Assembly: GCA_020523885.1 (NCBI GenBank)
Contig: JAJAPY010000005.1
Coordinates: 1 to 64,000 of the forward strand
Origin: Candidatus Liberimonas magnetica
GTDB lineage: Bacteria; Elusimicrobiota; Endomicrobiia; Endomicrobiales; JAFGIL01
Length of the DNA: 64,000 bases
Reading direction: 5' to 3'
The notes beneath the pieces are model-generated. The model worked only from the letters and a program-made list of their open reading frames with translations. It ran no database searches and was not told the DNA's origin. Below are positions 17,986 to 26,794 of the stretch, piece by piece (position 1 is the first letter of the stretch; each line of letters begins with the position of its first letter). A program made the translations under genes and the position numbers.

Positions 17986-18014
17986 TTGCAAAATAGAAAT
18001 ACAATTGCTACAAT
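17986..18014 (+). promoter_or_regulatory. Promoter of the AAA/DUF4143 gene
   Basis: TTGCAA (17986-17991), exactly 17 bases, TACAAT (18009-18014). ATG begins 6 bases after the -10 box, again predicting a leaderless transcript. Confidence 0.65.
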
Positions 18015-18020
18015 GCATAC

Positions 18021-19187
18021 ATGATTAAAAGATTATTTTCCCAAAAACTAAATCATTACCTGAAGCTATTTCCTATTGTTTCTGTTATCGGGCCGAGGCA
18101 AGCCGGCAAAACGACTTTTATAAAAAAGGAGCTGTTTTCATGGAAATACTTTGATCTGGAAAAACCTTCCGATTTTCGAAGAATTGAATCCGATATGGAG
18201 TATTTTTTCAATGAGTATGGCAATCAGTGCATAATTGACGAAGCTCAAAACATGCCTGTATTATTTCCTTTTCTACGCAGTTTTGTAGACACAAACCGCA
18301 AAAAGAAGGGGCGTATAGTTCTTTTGGGTTCAATAAACCCACTGCTAATGAAAAACATATCCGAATCGCTTTCTGGAAGAATTGGATTTGTGGAGATACC
18401 TACTTTCTTATTTTCTGAAATAAGCAAAAAGCTGAAACTAAATTTAGAGAGTTTCTGGCTTAAAGGCGGATACCCCGAGCCCATTAAATGGAAAACAGAA
18501 GACCATATTATATGGCTGGAAAGTTATATCAAAACATTTACGGAAAGGGACGTATTCCGGTATAACCAGATAGACATAACGGCGCAAAAGCAAATTCAGC
18601 TTTTGACAATGATCGCCCATACTCACGGCAAGTTATGGAATGCATCCCAGATTTCGTCCGCTTTCGGCACGAGCTACCATACCATTAATAATTATATTGA
18701 TATACTTAATAAATATTTTATTGTCCGCAGATTGATGCCATATTTTGCGAATGTCGGCAAAAGGCTCATGAAGCACCCCAAAATATATTTTCGGGATGCA
18801 GGCATACTGCATTATCTTCTTGGCATAGATTCATTGGAAATGCTACGGACTTCCCCTTACCGTGGTTTCAGTTTTGAGGGCCTTATAATAGAAAACATAA
18901 TACAGAATCTCGATGCAGTGCCCAATGCCCGTAATGAATATTATTTTTACCGCACTGCCCAGGGAGACGAGATTGACCTTTTAGTAAAAACCGGCAGCAA
19001 GCTTACCGCCTTTGAGATTAAAACATCATCTTCCGTGGGTATCAGCGATTTGTCAGGGTTTCAACGCTGTATGCAGCACCTCAAGATTGAAAAGGGCATA
19101 GTAATTTACATGGGCAAAGAGGACTTCTCTTTAACATCAAACATAGAAGTCAAATCTGCGTGGAAATATTTGATAAATCCTGCATAA
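18021..19187 (+). CDS. AAA_14 / DUF4143 ATPase
   Basis: A 388-residue protein with Walker A GPRQAGKT, Walker B-like CIIDEAQNMP, and RIVLLGSINPLL. A winged-helix region and a C-terminal DUF4143 restriction-endonuclease-like domain follow, with D and EIK in GDEIDLLVKTGSKLTAFEIK. These ATPases are common in bacteria and archaea, often on mobile DNA, but their role is not established. It is the only sizeable gene between the two tRNA-Glu scars. Confidence 0.85.
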   Translation: MIKRLFSQKLNHYLKLFPIVSVIGPRQAGKTTFIKKELFSWKYFDLEKPSDFRRIESDMEYFFNEYGNQCIIDEAQNMPVLFPFLRSFVDTNRKKKGRIVLLGSINPLLMKNISESLSGRIGFVEIPTFLFSEISKKLKLNLESFWLKGGYPEPIKWKTEDHIIWLESYIKTFTERDVFRYNQIDITAQKQIQLLTMIAHTHGKLWNASQISSAFGTSYHTINNYIDILNKYFIVRRLMPYFANVGKRLMKHPKIYFRDAGILHYLLGIDSLEMLRTSPYRGFSFEGLIIENIIQNLDAVPNARNEYYFYRTAQGDEIDLLVKTGSKLTAFEIKTSSSVGISDLSGFQRCMQHLKIEKGIVIYMGKEDFSLTSNIEVKSAWKYLINPA

Positions 19188-19287
19188 TCAAATATGCAAA
19201 CTCCCTCTACGAAGAGAAAAGTAAATTTAAGCAGACGATTGAAATATATGATACTTTATATATGTTATTTTATTGTGAGCCAAGACA

Positions 19288-19548
19288 TTGAAAAACCCCA
19301 AAGAAACCACATGCCTTGATTGTTTATATTGTAAACAATATCAAAATAAAGTAAATATTTATTGTTATTTTCGTGGGATAGAAAAAGAACCCCTAAAAAC
19401 ATGTGGCGAGCTTAAAATATGGGACAAAGATGAACTTGGGATTTCAGATGCAGAGATTGATAAAATGATTGCAGATAGAAAAACACAAAAAAGATGTATA
19501 CAAATGATTTGCTTGAAAATAGGGTTAGGATTGATACCTATAATCTGA
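19288..19548 (+). CDS. Small cysteine-rich protein, unknown
   Basis: An 86-residue frame with TTG start. Cysteines in TCLDCLYCK, YCYF and TCGEL could bind a metal, and the C-terminus is hydrophobic (ICLKIGLGLIPII). No family is recognised. It lies between the AAA gene and att scar 2, near TTGAAA and AT-rich promoter-like sequence. The ribosome site is weak, so expression is uncertain. Confidence 0.5.
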   Translation: MKNPKETTCLDCLYCKQYQNKVNIYCYFRGIEKEPLKTCGELKIWDKDELGISDAEIDKMIADRKTQKRCIQMICLKIGLGLIPII

Positions 19549-20331
19549 GCAATATTTGCTATCGCAAATTATTTAAGACAGAAATGAACATCGCCTCTTT
19601 GCGGCGATTACTGGAATATGATATAATCTTTAAAAGCAGTCAATAAACCGTCAAACATTTAGAATTTACCAAAATATAATATAAAATAGTAGAGCATAAA
19701 TCATATTGTAATATCAATAAGAATATATAAGCTGCCGCCATCGTCTAGTGGTCCAGGACATCGCCCTCTCAAGGCATATATTATATTAAAATCCTGTTTT
19801 GAACTTGTGAACGAAAATCTATAAATTGCCCTCCACCTCTCTCTTCCTTATGACGATAATTAATAAAATAACCTAAAATATTAATTGCTATCCAATGCTT
19901 CCTATTTCCTTTTGTTTCCTGATGCAACAGGACAACTTTTGGACAACATTTGATTTTTACTTTTGTGCCGCAATGTTTATGTGGCCAACAGAATCCCAAA
20001 GTACCAGCTATGCTCCCCTTTACGCAGATTACTCTTCTACCTATTGTATTCGGGCCCTTATGGACCTCAGACCACCTAAAAACCCTGTTAAATGGTTATC
20101 TTTATGATATACTTCGAACCTCTTCACCCGCCTTGCGGCGGGATAGAACACTACTAATCATCGGAATAGTGTACTTGAGTGTGTTTTTAGTGAGTAATCT
20201 CAATGCGTTTTTAAAGGTGACCGTCTTCTATATAATAAAGACTTATAGGGCTTGGTCACCTTTGGCGGGCTATACATACTCAAATACCGTATTCTGATGA
20301 TTCTATTGCCCGTTTTTGGGTGCGGCACCGC
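19549..20331. other. Gene-poor junction region
   Basis: About 780 bases without a convincing gene. It holds short hairpins (ATTTGC...GCAAAT near 19565, ATCGCC...GGCGAT near 19589), att scar 2, and CCCGCC-TTGC-GGCGGG (20127-20142). Open frames such as 19950-20297 lack ribosome sites and family features. It is the boundary between rightward host genes and the leftward-transcribed element. Confidence 0.6.
19723..19775 (+). tRNA. Truncated tRNA-Glu(CUC) 5' half, att scar 2
   Basis: GCCGCCA-TC-GTCTAGTGGTCCAGGAC-A-TCGCC-CTCTCAA-GGC (19734-19775) is a better copy of the tRNA-Glu 5' half than scar 1 and continues three bases into the 3' anticodon stem before diverging. It shares about 50 bp with scar 1, including 5' flank, with about three differences. 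No 3' half follows, so the gene is not functional. It marks the probable left end of the large element. Confidence 0.85.
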
Positions 20332-23247
20332 TTAAGCAACAGCGGCATCCGATACCGCACCGTTACCTAGTGATATCCCATGGTTCTCAGCTATAAGCCT
20401 GTTCTGTTCCATATAATCTATAACTAGCCGGTTTTTTAGTAGGTTTATCAAGATTTGTCGCTTTGTTACTCCAAGCTGATCCAATATCTCGGCTTTGCTG
20501 ATAGACCCCTTTCCTGAGCCAACGAAAGCCCTCAAGATAGACAATAACGATGGAATCCGTTTGTCCAGGGTGTTAGCGTACTCAACCTTTATCCCGGGTA
20601 ACACTGCCTTCATCAGCCTGACAACCTCTGCATCCCTTGAGAATACATATATGTTAAAACGTTCCTTTGTATGATTCCTTATCCCGATCCGGCAGACCTC
20701 TTGGTAGAAGTTCTGGATGAAGTCCATAATTCTTACTGACTCTACATCATTATCTTTAAACCGAACTGTCTTATCTTTAAGAGCTACAGCGAAATCATTA
20801 ATATCAGGATTGATACCCATAGACAGTGCCGAATAGTACCCGCTTGGTTTCCTGAAGTTCCCGTAAAGTATTATTGACTTGCAATCACGCATCTCGTTTG
20901 ATCCGCGTGTCTTTCCATAATGCTTGATAATGTATTTATCCTTCAGGCCCTTACTGTTTAAATATTCTCTAATTTTTTCTTCATTCTTTTTTATCTTCAA
21001 AGTAACAAGATAGGTTTTGTCTTCCCCGGCCTGGATCAGTTCTGCTATATTCGGAAGAGTCTCATAAAGGGTCTTTTCTTCTTCAAGTGCTGTCCTGCTT
21101 AGATTCCTACTGTCGCATACAACCGCCGTTACGTTCTCATAAGAAGGCCGCCAGGACATCTTTAGGTACTTACTCTTTATTAACCGGTATCTGGGATCTA
21201 TTAACGCGGAACCGTCTAAAATAGTAGTCCTAAACGGCAAATCCTCAAGCTCTAAGTGCTTGCCTACGAATACTCTGTTGCCGTTACTGTCTATCATGCC
21301 GCCGTGAGATATCAGCGACTCTATTTTCTCAAGGATGCCATACATATCCGGGAGCTTCTTAATAAACCGTTTTTTAAAATGTTCCGTAACCTTATACCCA
21401 CTGCATACGGGGGGAAGAAATCCTTTATTCTTATCTTCATATATTTTCTTGATAATATTTTTTAATTTATCTATTTTATTGAAACGCAGATTTTGCTTGA
21501 TACATGCATCTCTGAAGGTAACAATTTCAGGAACGGTGAGCTCTTTTATCAGCATTAGGTGAGGAGCCTCGTCAATTATTAAATCCGCACGTGAATACTT
21601 CCTGCCTGCATCATCGTGAAAAGCACACAACCCTGATGATATTCCAAACCGTGCCAAGCGTTCAGTGGTTATACCTATAATCCTGTGACTTTGTGCCTGT
21701 CTATAGTTTTGTTTAACATGGCACATAGCCGCTTTACATGTATGGCAAAGTTCACAGCTATACTCCTTATATCCCTGCCGTTTTGAACAACCTTCACATT
21801 TATGTTCGTTTTGGCATTGTGAAAAGCATTTTGCGATACATCTGTCTTCATCATAACCCAGAACGGCGTAGGCATCTTCTCTGCCGATAAGTCTGTTTAT
21901 CTCGTCAACATCACGCGTAACATCATCAGCATATTCGCCAACGAATATACATCCAAAATACTTGTCTCTCTTCGCTTTTTCAGCGATATATTTACGCTTT
22001 AAAAATGATTTATAGGTTCCTGGATCCATAGCAACAGTAACGATATCCTTATTAGGACGCACTAAAGTTTTAAGTATGTCCCCGCCGTTTTCTACTAGGC
22101 CTTCTGTCGTTGAGGCATCCAGACCAGGCTGTGCTTGAATTGTATGTCTTAAATCCATTACAAGGCTATCTACGATATCGCAATCTATGCCTATAGGTTC
22201 TTCAGGGATATATGTTTCATATCCAAGTAATGCCGGATCACCCTGCATCAATGCGGTAACTACTCCAGAAGGTACTATATCGCTGTAGTCATTGTTTTTG
22301 CCGCGATCTAAGGATCCGCCCATACGATAAATAAGTTCATCAATAGATATTGTTAAATTATCTTCAGTAAAACAATGAAACAACCCTTTCTTAAGATTAA
22401 TACCAGCACTGGTAGTAGTGTCTTCTCCGCTTTTATGGCTTGGTAACGGACAGCACAGCCTATACCAGCCATCTTTACTGGGCTTACTAGAAAACTTTAT
22501 CCCAAGAGATGCCAGATAAGCAGGATCTATCTTCAATCCCTGATTTGACAGGGTAGGATCAATCGGAATATCAGGTTCTTTATGTGGGTTTATCTTGCCG
22601 CCGATTACAGTATATTCCTTGAAATCTGAATACTCGTAATACGTTCGCTTGTTTTGATTCAGTATTCTTACTTCTTTCTCAGGGCACTCTTTTTTTCTAC
22701 AGAAAGTCCCTGGTATACGTAAAATTTGGGCTATTTGACAAGCACTGGTGTCGCTATCCAGGGAAATACTAATACCCATTAAGGTATTCTCAAAATCTTC
22801 CTTAATATCTTTCACAGAGAGAAATTCATTAAAAACCCAGTACAGATGAAACCCATGTCCTGAGTCTATGATATACGTCGGTCTTAGTGGAAACTTCAAT
22901 ATCGCACGGAGAGCGTCTTTTCTTGTAGCATAGTTATTGGGTTTTGTATGTCCTTTCTTGCCGTAGTCAAGGTCACACCAAAGCGTTTTTAAATAATAAA
23001 CAGATTCCTTCCCGCCAAAATCATTAAGATGTCTTGGGGCAACTCCGAAATAGAGATTGCTTTTATTATCTGTTCTCCTTAAGCTCTCTATCCTGAAGCT
23101 TTCGATATCCCTGAAGTATCGTTGCAGTATTGGACCATTCAAAAATATTTCCCTTAACTCAACGTACTCGCCGTTTAGCAACCCTGGAGCGTGAACATCT
23201 TCATAAAACTTATGCCGTAATTTTTCTTCTTCATTTATCAGCTTCAT
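20332..23247 (-). CDS. AEP primase fused to Cys-rich superfamily 2-like helicase
   Basis: A 971-residue replication-type protein. The N-terminal archaeo-eukaryotic primase domain has D92-x-D94 in WCDLDYG, SGHGFH (129-134) and D166 before ILRIPGTF. A zinc-ribbon follows with C265, C266, H271 and C292, like DnaG CHC2. Residues 400-860 look like an XPD/DinG-type helicase: a deviant P-loop DPGTYKS (408-414), nine cysteines between 470 and 509, LIIDEAPH (557-563), and later RGSNEMRDCKSIILYG. The C-terminus resembles a winged helix (SISKAEILDQLGVTKRQI). It probably primes and unwinds element DNA. GAGGAGG precedes the ATG. Whether the altered P-loop hydrolyses ATP is open. Confidence 0.75.
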   Translation of the reverse strand: MKLINEEEKLRHKFYEDVHAPGLLNGEYVELREIFLNGPILQRYFRDIESFRIESLRRTDNKSNLYFGVAPRHLNDFGGKESVYYLKTLWCDLDYGKKGHTKPNNYATRKDALRAILKFPLRPTYIIDSGHGFHLYWVFNEFLSVKDIKEDFENTLMGISISLDSDTSACQIAQILRIPGTFCRKKECPEKEVRILNQNKRTYYEYSDFKEYTVIGGKINPHKEPDIPIDPTLSNQGLKIDPAYLASLGIKFSSKPSKDGWYRLCCPLPSHKSGEDTTTSAGINLKKGLFHCFTEDNLTISIDELIYRMGGSLDRGKNNDYSDIVPSGVVTALMQGDPALLGYETYIPEEPIGIDCDIVDSLVMDLRHTIQAQPGLDASTTEGLVENGGDILKTLVRPNKDIVTVAMDPGTYKSFLKRKYIAEKAKRDKYFGCIFVGEYADDVTRDVDEINRLIGREDAYAVLGYDEDRCIAKCFSQCQNEHKCEGCSKRQGYKEYSCELCHTCKAAMCHVKQNYRQAQSHRIIGITTERLARFGISSGLCAFHDDAGRKYSRADLIIDEAPHLMLIKELTVPEIVTFRDACIKQNLRFNKIDKLKNIIKKIYEDKNKGFLPPVCSGYKVTEHFKKRFIKKLPDMYGILEKIESLISHGGMIDSNGNRVFVGKHLELEDLPFRTTILDGSALIDPRYRLIKSKYLKMSWRPSYENVTAVVCDSRNLSRTALEEEKTLYETLPNIAELIQAGEDKTYLVTLKIKKNEEKIREYLNSKGLKDKYIIKHYGKTRGSNEMRDCKSIILYGNFRKPSGYYSALSMGINPDINDFAVALKDKTVRFKDNDVESVRIMDFIQNFYQEVCRIGIRNHTKERFNIYVFSRDAEVVRLMKAVLPGIKVEYANTLDKRIPSLLSILRAFVGSGKGSISKAEILDQLGVTKRQILINLLKNRLVIDYMEQNRLIAENHGISLGNGAVSDAAVA

Positions 23248-23270
23248 CTTTTTTTCCTCCTCATTTAAAT

Positions 23271-23501
23271 TTAAATTCTGAATAACATGCTTTTTATACT
23301 CCTTATAGATTCAGCAAAACTGTGTGCCTTCACTTTCAAATCATTTGAATAGTACTTTTTTAGAGTAGCTTCGCATTCGAGCTTATCCCCAAATTCAAAA
23401 CTTATCCTTCCGTTTGTCCTCTCAGTATTCACCAGCTTGTAGCCTAAAGCGTATAGCAAGCTTGACTCATATAAGTCATTAGTTCTATAGACATCCATCA
23501 C
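23271..23501 (-). CDS. DUF5659-like small protein
   Basis: A 76-residue protein with the DUF5659 pattern: YRTNDLYESSLLYALGYKLV, then FEFGDKLECEATLKKYYS, ending with a helix FAESIRSIKSMLFRI. These small proteins occur on phages and plasmids beside replication genes; the function is not known. It lies 23 bases upstream of the primase-helicase gene and is probably co-transcribed with it. Confidence 0.65.
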   Translation of the reverse strand: MMDVYRTNDLYESSLLYALGYKLVNTERTNGRISFEFGDKLECEATLKKYYSNDLKVKAHSFAESIRSIKSMLFRI

Positions 23502-23561
23502 AGGCCTCCTTGTTACTTAAGATATACCCTACAGAATCGATTCCTACGTTAAAAAGCAGGC

Positions 23562-23954
23562 CTATATAAGGCCAACCGGCGAGTTATCTGTTCTGGCTAG
23601 TGGTTTCCTATGGCAAAACAAAGAACAGTCATCACAAAGGCAGTTTTTGACCTCTTTTCTTTCAGAGCCTGAACAATTAAGGCACCGGGCACGTATTGCC
23701 TGAATTGGTGTAAGGTCGGTAGTCCCACTTTGGGGTCTCCTACCTGATCTATAGTGCCACAAAGGACAAGCAGTATCTAAACATTCCTTAACTCCTGCCG
23801 AGCTGCCTTTATGGCACCATAAACAATAAAGCCTGATCGCACGTAAAGGCGTCAACTTCCTTTCTTGGAGTTTGATGCTAAATGCTGGTACTACTGATAA
23901 GCTTAAAGCGGGTACTTCAGATGGGGTTACTGCTGGCTGGTAATAAATATCCAT
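23562..23954 (-). CDS. Protein with two tandem zinc-binding motifs
   Basis: A 130-residue protein with an internal duplication. LTPLRAIRLYCLWCHKG with CLDTACPLWHYRSGRRP is repeated as LTPIQAIRARCLNCSGS with CLCDDCSLFCHRKP. Each copy has two CxxC-like pairs and fits small zinc-finger proteins seen in phages and mobile elements. The first 35 residues are low in charge and probably disordered. It may bind nucleic acid. It is the first gene of the leftward replication operon. Confidence 0.6.
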   Translation of the reverse strand: MDIYYQPAVTPSEVPALSLSVVPAFSIKLQERKLTPLRAIRLYCLWCHKGSSAGVKECLDTACPLWHYRSGRRPQSGTTDLTPIQAIRARCLNCSGSERKEVKNCLCDDCSLFCHRKPLARTDNSPVGLI

Positions 23955-23973
23955 ATCGATCCTCCGTTCATCT

Positions 23974-24230
23974 TTATTTTAATCTTTAGGAGCATTTTAT
24001 TGCCCCATATTGAATTATATACAGAAATATTATATTTTTTAACGTTTTGAACTGGTTATTTTAAAAATAGTTTGAAATTTATTTTAGGGTCAAAAGTACA
24101 TAATTGCCCTACATAATTATTTTATACAAATATCCTTGCAGAATATTCATTTATTTTTAGCTTTTATTTTGAGGCCTTATTTTAGGGCAAAACCACATAC
24201 TTGCCCATATTAGATTATATACAAAGATTT
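23974..24230. repeat. Three long direct repeats (candidate iterons)
   Basis: Three diverged copies of a roughly 55-bp unit start at 23974, 24079 and 24177, about 100 bases apart. Each begins TTATTTTA, has TTGCCC in the middle, and ends near ATTATATACA or TTTTATACAAA. The region is extremely AT-rich and lies just upstream of the replication operon, as expected for an origin or an autoregulated promoter array. No gene is seen in 23955-24427. Confidence 0.6.
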
Positions 24231-24266
24231 CAGAAAAATAGTTCATCAGCAGGCTATTTTAGAAAT

Positions 24267-24304
24267 AAAAAAAAGGCCTAACCATGCTTACGCACGATTA
24301 AGCC
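24267..24304 (-). terminator. Intrinsic terminator after the lipoprotein gene
   Basis: On the minus strand a 13-bp stem, all paired when G-U is allowed, closes a GUAA loop (24275-24304) and is followed by eight Ts. It lies about 125 bases past the lipoprotein stop. Confidence 0.85.
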
Positions 24305-24427
24305 GATCAGAGGGGATTATTCGAATGAAGATAAAATGATGTGTAAATACTAAAATTGACAATCAGGGCCTACCGGCCCCTTAACGCTTCAACAAAGACA
24401 AAGTATACTAACACCTATTTAATAAAT

Positions 24428-25789
24428 TTACTCAGATAACAGCAATGACAAAAACAACCACTTATCTATACTTATATAATCTTGACTGAACATATTCTTT
24501 CTAAATACATACACTAATTTATCCTTCATTCCAATAGTCAGGCCTTGTATTTTATGATCCTTAAACATAAAAATATAGTACAAGTTCATAACATCTTCAT
24601 ACGAGCTTTTATCAGGGTTTTCTACAATACTTTTTGCTACATTAATAGTAATTGAATTTATTTTATTTTGACCGTACTCAACATTAAATCGCTTCATTAT
24701 TTTTGCGTACTCAACAATTTTATAAGAACTTACATTGTCATGTTCCTTATTATATTCCTCTAATAAATCATCAAATATTTTATACCCTTCAGGATTATCC
24801 TCACCATCCCTTTTTGTTAACATTAATAACTCACAATAACTTAAAGGTGATGCTGAATTATTTATATTTATGTACGGATTATAATCAATATCGATTCTTT
24901 TACTAATATATATTATATTTTCCTTTACTACTGGTACTACTGTTTTATCTTCCATCTTTAACAATGTTAATGCGGCTACATATTTCAAATCTTTTAACTT
25001 ATCTATTGAATCAGAGGGGTAAGAGCGATAAAACAAATTACTTAATTCCTTCTTTTTTAGACGATTATCTACCATTTTAAATTGTTCATGGATCGATTCT
25101 GATTCTTGATATATTCTTTCAATAATTTTTTGACATTTCTGATCCTTTATATAACCTGCAAGATAAACATAGTAAGCACATTTAAAAGAAGCTTCGTTAA
25201 TATGATTTATCAAACTTTCTTCAAAAGCGTAAAAGTTCCGATTGTTAGACATATCCGTAGTCAGCAATTCCTTTGTGTTTGCCTGGACTATTTGATAATA
25301 GTGTTGATAATCATGCAATATTGTTTCGGCTAAAATATCTCTTCCTTTTTTATCGTCACTTATTAGTAAATACTTTAGCATTTTCCAATTACCGTCTTTT
25401 TTATAATTGTTAAGAAACCAAGAAGTAATTTCGGGTATCTTAAATTTTGAGATTTCTTCCATCAGAAGAGTATCGTCTTCACGATAAGCATTTTTTACAT
25501 AATTTATATAAATATCCTTTGCGACTATTCCTTTAGTGCGTATTAAATATAAAATATATTCTCTGCCTTTATCGTTTTTTAGAACACCCTCACATATTGT
25601 TTTAAGAACTTCTTTATCATCTTTTCCTTTACGCATGCTAAGTAATATTGTATATTCATTGACGGCTTCCTGATATTTTCCATTACTTACTAAGCTCAAT
25701 ATTCTTTCCTTCTGCTTATTCTGAGCACATCCTGTTAAAAGAAATATAATTGACAAGAAACATACGCATAATTGTTTGTTTTTTGACAT
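24428..25789 (-). CDS. Predicted lipoprotein, alpha-helical
   Basis: A 453-residue protein with a signal sequence ending in the lipobox LTGC (cysteine 21), so it should be lipid-anchored after export. The first part resembles a TPR-like hairpin (ILSLVSNGKYQEAVNEYTIL); the rest is helical and rich in lysine and tyrosine, perhaps with HEAT-like repeats. No family is recognised. It has its own terminator and is separated from the DnaJ-like gene by 121 bases. Confidence 0.6.
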   Translation of the reverse strand: MSKNKQLCVCFLSIIFLLTGCAQNKQKERILSLVSNGKYQEAVNEYTILLSMRKGKDDKEVLKTICEGVLKNDKGREYILYLIRTKGIVAKDIYINYVKNAYREDDTLLMEEISKFKIPEITSWFLNNYKKDGNWKMLKYLLISDDKKGRDILAETILHDYQHYYQIVQANTKELLTTDMSNNRNFYAFEESLINHINEASFKCAYYVYLAGYIKDQKCQKIIERIYQESESIHEQFKMVDNRLKKKELSNLFYRSYPSDSIDKLKDLKYVAALTLLKMEDKTVVPVVKENIIYISKRIDIDYNPYININNSASPLSYCELLMLTKRDGEDNPEGYKIFDDLLEEYNKEHDNVSSYKIVEYAKIMKRFNVEYGQNKINSITINVAKSIVENPDKSSYEDVMNLYYIFMFKDHKIQGLTIGMKDKLVYVFRKNMFSQDYISIDKWLFLSLLLSE

Positions 25790-25910
25790 AAATTCTCCTA
25801 TTTTAGGAACATTTTATTCTATCTATATAAAATCCAGCGATTTTCAGTAGCAACCAGCTAAAAAGTCGCGGGAGATAAAAAAGACAATGAAACTTCTGAT
25901 CAATAATAAT

Positions 25911-26765
25911 TTATTTTAATTCTAATATTTTCAACATCTCTTCACCATATTCATTTTTAACAGCAGATTTTCCCCAGAATCTGCCAAGAGCATACCCTAT
26001 TGGGACTGTAACTATTAAACCTAATCCTGCTGTAAATATGCCAGATAATACACCCAAAACAATTGCAATCCAAAAACATATTGAATAACTTTCTTTTGCC
26101 CTTTTTACCTGTTCAAATGAATAATTACTTTTACCAATTTCCCATGCTTTGTTTTCTTGGCTATTTTTATTATTAGCAATCACTAATGCTTCAAGATACT
26201 CTGTTTTTTCGCCATCAATTTTAATTGCTCTATTTATCATATCTATGGCTTTTGAAAAGAATCCGGTTGCAATTAAAGCTATTCCATAGTTATAGTAAAC
26301 AACCGCCTCAATAACACTTTTTGAAAGTGCTTCTTCAAAAATCGGAATAGCTTCAACATACTCGTTTGCTTTTACATATATAATCCCTCTAGCCGCACTC
26401 ACATATGGATTGTTGGGATTCATTTTTTCAGCAATATCTAATTCTTCATGTGCCTCATCAAACATCTGCTGTAAACAATACTGCAAAGCTGTTTCTATAT
26501 GCTTACGACATTCTTCTTCAATATTATTGTTATCATAAGTGGAAGGATTCGGATTATATGCTTTACGCTTATCATCATCTATTAAAACATCATAGGCTTC
26601 TTGTATTTCTTTGTATTTTTCAGCAGCAAGATAAGCTAATTCATTATTAGGATGTCGATCAGGATGGTATTTTAAAGCAAGTAGTTGCCACGCTTTCTTT
26701 ATTTCTTCAGGGGAAGCATTTCGTGGTATTCCCAGTATTGAATAATAATCTTTTGTTTCTGACAT
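25911..26765 (-). CDS. DnaJ-domain protein with TPRs and C-terminal membrane segment
   Basis: A 284-residue protein. Residues 5-70 form a J domain with the HPD motif (LKYHPDRHP), so it should stimulate an Hsp70. Residues 85-200 contain TPR-like repeats ([36 protein letters not shown]). Residues 230-270 are two hydrophobic segments rich in glycine, a membrane anchor. It lacks the zinc and C-terminal domains of true DnaJ, so it is a specialised co-chaperone with unknown client. Confidence 0.8.
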   Translation of the reverse strand: MSETKDYYSILGIPRNASPEEIKKAWQLLALKYHPDRHPNNELAYLAAEKYKEIQEAYDVLIDDDKRKAYNPNPSTYDNNNIEEECRKHIETALQYCLQQMFDEAHEELDIAEKMNPNNPYVSAARGIIYVKANEYVEAIPIFEEALSKSVIEAVVYYNYGIALIATGFFSKAIDMINRAIKIDGEKTEYLEALVIANNKNSQENKAWEIGKSNYSFEQVKRAKESYSICFWIAIVLGVLSGIFTAGLGLIVTVPIGYALGRFWGKSAVKNEYGEEMLKILELK

Positions 26766-26794
26766 TAATCATCCTTTTGAACTATAGGGATATC

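Noticed and set aside
19723-19775. Functional tRNA-Glu
   Set aside because: No 3' anticodon arm, T arm or acceptor 3' strand follows; only the 5' half is present.
19781-20297. Protein genes in the junction region, both strands
   Set aside because: Frames are short, lack ribosome sites, overlap each other and match no family I recognise.
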